DNA of 64,000 nt from Physcousia sp015060555 (GTDB lineage: Bacteria > Bacteroidota > Bacteroidia > Bacteroidales > Bacteroidaceae): the NCBI GenBank assembly GCA_015060555.1, contig SUYG01000023.1:1-64000 (forward strand), in the 5' to 3' direction. Numbering within the stretch: position 1 is the stretch's first letter; every line of letters starts with the position of its first letter. A program made the position numbers and the translations under genes. Below are positions 58,877 through 64,000 of the stretch, one piece after another. A model generated the notes under the pieces. That model searched no databases. It was not told the origin of the DNA and saw nothing but the letters and a program-made list of their open reading frames with translations.

Positions 58877-60385
58877 ATGTCTTCCGTAGTCATCATAGGT
58901 GCCGGCCTCGGCGGCCTTTTCACAGGAGCCATCCTGGCCAAGGAAGGTTTCTCCGTCACCATTCTGGAGAAGAATGCTACCATTGGTGGCGGTCTGCAAA
59001 CCTTCAAGCGCTTTGGCGAGACCTTTGACACAGGCATGCACGTCATTGGCGGCATGCGCCCTGGTGGCAACATCCGCAAGATCTGCAACTACCTCGGCAT
59101 CACCGACCAGGTGCGCCTGCAGGACGTTGATGATGACTGCACCGACCGCCTCTACTTCTCCGAGGACAAGCAGTACTACACCCTCGCCAAGGGTAAGGAG
59201 GGCTTCGTCAACTCCCTGGCAGCCTACTTCCCCGAGGAGCGGGAGCATCTGGAAGCCTATGTCGAGGCTGTGCTGGCGCTGACAGACCAGGTTGACCTCT
59301 TCAACCTGCGCCCTTCCGACGGTACTTCGCGTCTCTTTGCCCATTCCGATTCCTTCATGATGGCCGCCGATGCCTTCATTGCCAGTCATGTGGAGAATCC
59401 CAAGCTGCGTACCATCCTCGCCTACATGAATCCCCTCTATGGCGGACGTGCCGACCAGACCCCCGCCTACATCCATGCCATCATCAGCACGCTCTACATC
59501 AAGGGCGCCAGCCGTTTCATCGATGGCAGCAGTCACTTTGCCGACACGCTGGCAGACAGCATCCGGGCCCATGGCGGTCAGGTCCTCGCGGGCGACGGCG
59601 TGGAGTGGATAGAGGTCAACGACCGCCAGGTGGATTACGTCCGCACGAAGAGTGGCCTTCAGTACACTGCCGACTATTACATCTCCGACATTCACCCCTG
59701 CACCCTCATCCGCCTCATGGATGAGAAGGCTTTCCCCAAGTCCTACCGCGACCGCCTCGACAGCATCCCCAATGCCCACTCCGCCTTCGCGCTGTATATC
59801 AAGCTCAAGGACGGTACCTTCCCCTATCTCAACTATTCAGAGTACTACCTGACCCGCTATGAAGATGTGTGGAATTTCAGCCGTACCGACAAGCCCTGGC
59901 CTTTGGGCTTCCTCATGATGACACCGCCCAGCAGCCATCCCGGTCCCTACGCCCACAAGGTGCTCATCACGGCACCCATGCCCTTTGAGATGGTCAGCCG
60001 TTGGGAGAACACCACGGTAGGCCATCGTGGTGCTGACTACGAGCAGTGGAAGCAGGAACAGGCCGACAAGCTCCTGGCGCTCATCGAGGAGATGCACCCG
60101 GGCTTCAGCGACTGCATCGAGGCCGTCAACACCTCGTCGCCGCTCACCATCCGCGACTATTATGGCGCCAAGGACGGCACCATCTGCGGTTTCAGCAAAG
60201 ACTGCCACAATATTGCCCTCTCCCAGGTCCCCGTGGTCACGAAGGTTCGCAACCTTCTGCTGACAGGTCAGAACAACAACCTGCACGGCTTCTGCGGTGT
60301 GCCGCTCACGGCCATCCAGACCTGCGAGGCCATCCTGGGGCCCAACTATATCATTAATCGTATCAACGCATGCAACGAATCCTAA
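58877..60385 (+). CDS. CrtI/phytoene-desaturase-like flavoprotein 2
   Basis: A 502-residue paralogue of the previous protein: VVIIGAGLGGLFTGAILAKE, then IGGGLQTFKRFGETFDTGMH, and YYGAKDGTICGFSKDC with LTGQNNNLHGFCGVPLTAIQ at the end. Two such enzymes in tandem suggest successive or opposing steps on the same chain. The sequences differ enough that they are not a recent duplication. Its 3' end overlaps the esterase gene by 16 bp. Confidence 0.87.
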   Translation: MSSVVIIGAGLGGLFTGAILAKEGFSVTILEKNATIGGGLQTFKRFGETFDTGMHVIGGMRPGGNIRKICNYLGITDQVRLQDVDDDCTDRLYFSEDKQYYTLAKGKEGFVNSLAAYFPEEREHLEAYVEAVLALTDQVDLFNLRPSDGTSRLFAHSDSFMMAADAFIASHVENPKLRTILAYMNPLYGGRADQTPAYIHAIISTLYIKGASRFIDGSSHFADTLADSIRAHGGQVLAGDGVEWIEVNDRQVDYVRTKSGLQYTADYYISDIHPCTLIRLMDEKAFPKSYRDRLDSIPNAHSAFALYIKLKDGTFPYLNYSEYYLTRYEDVWNFSRTDKPWPLGFLMMTPPSSHPGPYAHKVLITAPMPFEMVSRWENTTVGHRGADYEQWKQEQADKLLALIEEMHPGFSDCIEAVNTSSPLTIRDYYGAKDGTICGFSKDCHNIALSQVPVVTKVRNLLLTGQNNNLHGFCGVPLTAIQTCEAILGPNYIINRINACNES

Positions 60386-61206
60386 TCCTCCTCCTGCTTC
60401 TGGCCATCACAGCCTGCACCTTTGCCCAAGTCAACATCTGGGAAGGCACCGCGTGCAAGAAGAAAGTGATGCTCACGCCTTATCTCACCGAGGGCAAGCC
60501 CCACATGGCCGTCATCGTGTGTCCGGGCGGCAGCTACTTCTGGCATGACATCGAAGTCGAAGGCTATGGCGTGGCCGAATGGCTGCAGCGCAACGGCATC
60601 TCGGCCTTTGTCCTCAACTATCGCACGGGCTATGTGCCGGCTTTCATCACCCACTACCGCCTCATCTTCCGTGGCAATCGCTACCCCGATCCGCAGGACG
60701 ATCTCCTGCAGGCCGTGCGTTATGTCCGCAAACATGCCGCCGAGTACGGCATCGACCCTGCACGCCTTGGAGCCATGGGCTTCTCGGCAGGCGGTCATCT
60801 GGTGATGTCGGGTGCCGAGTGGTTCACGGGCGAGGACCGTCTGGCCTTCGCCGCCCCCATCTACCCTGTGGTGACGATGACGCATCCCTGTGTCCACAAG
60901 CGTTCGCGTCGCGGACTGATGGGCGACTCCCGCACCCGTAACAAGGCGTTGCGCGAGCAGCTCTCCCTGGAGAAGCATGTCCCCGCCGACTGTCCGCCCA
61001 TCTTCCTCGTGAACTGTGTCGATGACCCCATCGTGGATTACCGCAACTCCGTGTTGCTCGACTCGGCCCTCACGGCACAGAACATCCCTCACCGCTATAT
61101 CCAGTACCGCACCGGTGGCCACGGCTTCGGCGCCAGTGACACGAAGGGCACTGCCGAATGCCGCCAGTGGCGCGATGAATTCCTGAAGTGGATTAAACAG
61201 TTCTGA
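60370..61206 (+). CDS. Exported alpha/beta-hydrolase (acetylesterase-like)
   Basis: A 278-residue protein with signal peptide (LILLLLLAITACTFAQ; the Cys could be a lipidation site). MAVIVCPGGSYFWHDIEVEG forms the oxyanion region, GAMGFSAGGHLVMS the nucleophile elbow (S139), VDDPIVDYRNS the acid and RTGGHGFGA the His. It resembles xylan/carbohydrate acetylesterases. In this cluster it may de-esterify a sugar- or lipid-linked product in the periplasm; the substrate is unproven. Confidence 0.83.
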   Translation: MQRILILLLLLAITACTFAQVNIWEGTACKKKVMLTPYLTEGKPHMAVIVCPGGSYFWHDIEVEGYGVAEWLQRNGISAFVLNYRTGYVPAFITHYRLIFRGNRYPDPQDDLLQAVRYVRKHAAEYGIDPARLGAMGFSAGGHLVMSGAEWFTGEDRLAFAAPIYPVVTMTHPCVHKRSRRGLMGDSRTRNKALREQLSLEKHVPADCPPIFLVNCVDDPIVDYRNSVLLDSALTAQNIPHRYIQYRTGGHGFGASDTKGTAECRQWRDEFLKWIKQF

Positions 61207-61240
61207 GTGAAAAATGAAAGAATGAAAAATGAAAAATAAT
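61207..61240. repeat. gtgaaaaatgaaaga repeat spacer
   Basis: Three to four units of gaaaaatgaaa lie at the junction before the acyltransferase start. Confidence 0.45.
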
Positions 61241-62368
61241 ATGATCAAAAACCCGAAATTCGACGACATTCGTCCCTACTACGAAGAGGAGATCCCTGCA
61301 GCCATGCAGCGCATCGCCCACAGCGATGCCTTCCCGTTGCTGGCCTCCTTCGTCTTCCCCGATATGCCGTTAGCCGAAGTGCGCAAGAAGGTAGAGAGCT
61401 TTCAGACCACGCACGACTTCCAGCATGGTGTCATGTACTTCGTCAACGAGCAGATCATCCAGCGCAGCATCACTGAGTTCTCCTGTTCAGGCCTCGACCG
61501 CCTCAACCCTGAGAAGAACTACCTTTTCGTCTCCAACCATCGCGACATCATGCTCGATGCCAGCCTCCTGCAGAACCATCTCGTAGATGGCGGCTTCGAG
61601 ACCACGGAGATCACCTTCGGTGCCAACCTGATGGTCAGCCCGCTGGTCGTGGATATCGGCAAGAGCAACAAGATGTTCAAGGTGGAACGTCCCGGTGGCA
61701 GCATCAAGGACTTCTATCGCAGCTCCCTTCATCTCTCGGAGTACATCCGCTACGCTATCACGGAGAAGCATGAGTCCGTGTGGATAGCCCAGCGCAACGG
61801 TCGCACCAAGGACGGCATCGATGCTACCGACCAGGGCATCATCAAGATGTTCTGCATGAGCGAGCCGCACGATAAGATCCATGCACTGGCTGAACTGAAC
61901 ATCGTTCCGGTGGCTGTCTCCTACGAGTGGGAATCCTGCGACATCCTGAAGGCTCTGGAACTCTACGAGTCGCAGTACACGCGCTATACCAAGAAACCCG
62001 GCGAGGATCTCAACAGCATCCTCACGGGCATCCTCGAGCCCAAAGGCCGTGTGCATTTCGAACTCTGCAAGCCCATCTCCGTGCCGGAGCTCTCTGCTTT
62101 CGAGAACCAGACCAACAACGAATACCACAAGTCTGTGGCCAAGCTCCTCGACCGCCGCATCAATGCAGCCTACCGTCTCTACCCCAACAACTACATCGCC
62201 CATGACCTGCTCTATGGCAACGAGAAGTATAAGTCGATGTACACCCAGGAGCAGTACGATGCCTTCCGCGAGCGTCTGGCGCTGTTGGACCGCTATGACA
62301 CCTGCGACCTGGAGCGCCTGAAGGAAATCTTCATCGGCATCTATGCCCATCCCGTAGATAACCAATAA
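61229..62368 (+). CDS. Glycerol-3-phosphate/1-acylglycerol acyltransferase-like protein
   Basis: A 379-residue acyltransferase. LFVSNHRDIMLDASLLQNHL (about 99-118) is the active-site region; the His-to-Asp spacing reads NHRDIMLD, one residue longer than the usual HX4D. TFGANLMVSPLVVDIGKSNK and WIAQRNGRTKDGIDATDQGI are further blocks of the Bacteroidetes family. It probably acylates glycerolipid for the anchor. An alternative start is MIKNPKF, four codons in. It sits 12 bp upstream of the MMPL gene. Confidence 0.83.
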   Translation: MKNNMIKNPKFDDIRPYYEEEIPAAMQRIAHSDAFPLLASFVFPDMPLAEVRKKVESFQTTHDFQHGVMYFVNEQIIQRSITEFSCSGLDRLNPEKNYLFVSNHRDIMLDASLLQNHLVDGGFETTEITFGANLMVSPLVVDIGKSNKMFKVERPGGSIKDFYRSSLHLSEYIRYAITEKHESVWIAQRNGRTKDGIDATDQGIIKMFCMSEPHDKIHALAELNIVPVAVSYEWESCDILKALELYESQYTRYTKKPGEDLNSILTGILEPKGRVHFELCKPISVPELSAFENQTNNEYHKSVAKLLDRRINAAYRLYPNNYIAHDLLYGNEKYKSMYTQEQYDAFRERLALLDRYDTCDLERLKEIFIGIYAHPVDNQ

Positions 62369-62380
62369 GAACCTGTTTGT

Positions 62381-64000
62381 ATGACGTCCTGGATAGTCCG
62401 AATCTATGAAGCCATGAGGCGGCACCGCGTGCTCGCCCTCCTCTCGGCTGTGCTCCTGACGGCAGTCCTCGCCCTCTCGCTGGCGCGGCAGACCTACAAG
62501 GAGGACATCTCGGACTTCCTTCCGCTCACGGATAAGTACAGCAAGGCGCTGCGTGTCTATCAGGATATTGCGGGTGCCGACCGCATCATTGTCCTCTTCA
62601 TGCAGAAGGGTGGGGAAGAGGCTGACCCTGATGCCCTCATGGCAGCCATCGACGACTTCGTGCAGACGCTGCAGGAGCGTGATGAGGCCCATGTCGTTGG
62701 GGATGTCATCGACCGCATTGACATGGCAGCCTTCACCGAGGTGGCAGAGTGGACCTACGCCCATGTTCCCTACTTCCTCACCGACGAGGACTATGCCCGC
62801 TTCGACACCCTTCTCACCACGCCGGCCTTCATCCCCGAGCAGCTTGCCCGCGACAAGCAGATGCTGATGTTCCCCGTCTCGGGGCTCCTCTCCGACAACG
62901 TCCAGCGCGACCCCCTCAACTGGTTCACGCCCGTCGTGGCACAGCTGCAGGGTGGCCAGGCGGCTGTCAACTACGAGAACTACGAGGGCTACATCTTCTC
63001 GCCCGATATGCAGCGCGCCTTCGTCATGATCTCCTCGCCCTATGGTGCCAGCGAGACCGAGCGTAACGCAGAACTAGTTGATTTCATCGGCGATTGTGCC
63101 GATGCGGTGATGCAGTCATCGCCCGCTATCGACATCCACGTCACCGGCGGCCCCGTCATTGCGGTGGGCAATGCCCGCCAGATCAAGGCCGACAGTCTCC
63201 TCTCCGTAGGCATCGCCGTCGTGCTCATCGTCACGCTCCTCCTGCTGGTCTTCCGTCGCTGGTGGCATCTGATGCTCATCGTGCTCTCCATCGCTTGGGG
63301 CTGGCTCTTCGCAATGGGTGCGCTGGCCCTGATTCATGACAGTATCTCCGTCATCGTCATCGGCATCTCGTCGGTCATCCTGGGTATTGCCGTCAACTAT
63401 CCCCTCCACCTCATTGCCCACCTCCAGCACACCCCCGACATCCGTTCGGCGCTGAAGGAGATTGTCATGCCGCTGGTCGTGGGGAATATCACTACCGTGG
63501 GTGCCTTCCTCGCTCTGGTGCCGCTGCAATCCACCGCCCTTCGCGACTTGGGCCTCTTCAGCGCCTTGCTGCTCATTGGCACCATCCTCTTTGTGCTCCT
63601 CTATCTGCCGCACCTGGTGCGTGAGAATGACGAATTACGAATTACGAATGACGAATTACGAGAGCCCGATTCTTCATTCTTCATTCTTCATTCTTCATTC
63701 CTCAAAAAGCTCCCCTCCCTCCACTTCGGCGACTTCTCGCTGGAGGACAAGCGCTGGCTGGTGTTGCTTGTCGTGGTGCTGACCTTCGTCTTCGGTTACT
63801 ACAGTCTCCAGACCTCGTTCGATCCGAACATCAGTCATATCAACTATATGACAGCCGAGCAGAAGGCTGACATGGCCTACTTCCAGGAGGTGATGGCGCA
63901 GAACACCACGCTCCGCAAGGTCTATGTCGTTTCTCCCGACAGCACCATGGACGGTGCCCTTGACCACAGCCGCCAGCGCCAACCCGCCCTACGCCAGCTT
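62381..64000 (+). CDS. MMPL-family exporter, partial at right edge
   Basis: The frame is open for 540 codons from ATG to the edge with no stop. An N-terminal helix (LALLSAVLLTAVLALSLARQ) is followed by a periplasmic domain, then helices including AVVLIVTLLLLVFRRWWHL, GWLFAMGALALIHDSISVIV and DLGLFSALLLIGTILFVLLY, typical of RND/MMPL transporters (ApeM-like). After the fourth or fifth helix the reading ENDELRITNDELREP and SSFFILHSSFLKKL is encoded by AT-rich spacer repeats in frame. It would export the lipid-linked polyene to the outer membrane. Confidence 0.87.
   Translation, partial: MTSWIVRIYEAMRRHRVLALLSAVLLTAVLALSLARQTYKEDISDFLPLTDKYSKALRVYQDIAGADRIIVLFMQKGGEEADPDALMAAIDDFVQTLQERDEAHVVGDVIDRIDMAAFTEVAEWTYAHVPYFLTDEDYARFDTLLTTPAFIPEQLARDKQMLMFPVSGLLSDNVQRDPLNWFTPVVAQLQGGQAAVNYENYEGYIFSPDMQRAFVMISSPYGASETERNAELVDFIGDCADAVMQSSPAIDIHVTGGPVIAVGNARQIKADSLLSVGIAVVLIVTLLLLVFRRWWHLMLIVLSIAWGWLFAMGALALIHDSISVIVIGISSVILGIAVNYPLHLIAHLQHTPDIRSALKEIVMPLVVGNITTVGAFLALVPLQSTALRDLGLFSALLLIGTILFVLLYLPHLVRENDELRITNDELREPDSSFFILHSSFLKKLPSLHFGDFSLEDKRWLVLLVVVLTFVFGYYSLQTSFDPNISHINYMTAEQKADMAYFQEVMAQNTTLRKVYVVSPDSTMDGALDHSRQRQPALRQL
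63626..63708 (+). repeat. AT-rich spacer repeats inside the MMPL gene
   Basis: gaatgacgaattacgaatta units followed by ttcattctt units are in frame and form an inverted-repeat-like pair (attcgt/acgaat and gaatgaa/ttcattc). Confidence 0.6.

Larger units (their letters stand above)
40806..64000 (+). other. Aryl-polyene/flexirubin-type biosynthetic gene cluster (incomplete at right edge)
   Basis: Twenty-one consecutive same-strand genes from fabG-like to an MMPL exporter, with short gaps or overlaps in the core (46041-50736). Ketosynthases, carrier proteins, dehydratases, reductase, thioesterase, LolA-like carrier, GT2-acyltransferase and MMPL exporter match the known aryl-polyene gene content. 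The radical SAM gene, the two CrtI-like genes and the SMR gene are extra relative to the Escherichia coli cluster. Spacers between sub-blocks are tandem repeats. Confidence 0.8.

Noticed and set aside
40806..64000. Plain fatty-acid synthesis operon
   Set aside because: The KS-CLF fusion, LolA-like, GT2-PlsC and MMPL genes and the two CrtI-like proteins fit an aryl-polyene/flexirubin-type pathway much better.

Overview
The window looks like a chromosomal segment of a Bacteroidales bacterium, most likely a Prevotella/Segatella-type member of the Prevotellaceae. The evidence is: promoters of the Bacteroidetes form TAnnTTTG (with an upstream TTTG in the clearest cases); exported BspA-like leucine-rich-repeat proteins; a streptopain-type C10 protease; recurrent 'YDLSGR...GIYI..GKKVLVK' C-terminal tails; a DUF6089-uppS-bamA-ompH-murI locus; and spacers full of short tandem repeats. 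I see no rRNA or tRNA gene and no complete insertion sequence.

1-5.4 kb (mostly minus strand): a partial unknown gene behind a strongly structured, apparently bistable leader RNA; two exported proteins; a frameshifted gene remnant; a lipoprotein; and an MNT/HEPN toxin-antitoxin-like pair. 5.4-13.6 kb: the envelope-assembly locus (murI, three Skp/OmpH-like chaperones, bamA, uppS, DUF6089 protein, DUF6242 lipoprotein). 13.7-17.6 kb: ribD, prmC, recX, rubredoxin and a GH10 xylanase. 17.6-18.5 kb is a gene-poor stretch carrying five strong inverted repeats. 18.5-26.4 kb: a 57-residue small protein, a dockerin-bearing exported protein, a large LRR protein, an orphan PD-(D/E)XK nuclease-like gene, an exported protein with a long structured leader, and a membrane protein. 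26.4-40.4 kb: flavodiiron protein, 2-oxoacid:ferredoxin oxidoreductase (korA/korB) split by an inverted-repeat-bounded element carrying a GxxExxY nuclease-fold gene, an RNA methyltransferase, a small OMP, a BaiN-like flavoprotein, a gamma-carbonic anhydrase-like protein, a carboxyltransferase, a C10 protease and a lipoprotein hydrolase.

40.8-64.0 kb (all plus strand, running off the right edge) is a continuous aryl-polyene/flexirubin-type biosynthetic cluster. It holds a ketoreductase, three ketosynthase proteins (one fused to a chain-length-factor-like half), two acyl carrier proteins, two hot-dog dehydratase-like proteins whose catalytic His and Glu are divided between them, a thioesterase, a methyltransferase, a radical SAM protein, LpxL-, PlsC- and GT2-PlsC-type transferases, two CrtI-like flavoproteins, an esterase, an SMR-like protein, a LolA-like carrier and an MMPL exporter. 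Together these would build a polyene acyl chain on carrier protein, tailor it, attach it to a lipid or sugar anchor, and export it to the outer membrane. No aromatic ammonia-lyase or AMP-ligase for starter supply is visible; they may lie beyond the right edge.

The strongest unexplained signals are repeat-related. A GC-rich palindromic mini-repeat and AT-rich spacer repeats occur both between genes and in frame inside genes (bamA, prmC, trmH-like, a ketosynthase, the MMPL exporter and others). They supply linkers, part of a signal peptide and one transmembrane helix. A second signal is the pair of 'accacagatt...aatctgtggtt' elements that flank korB, one full-length with a GxxExxY gene and one internally decayed.
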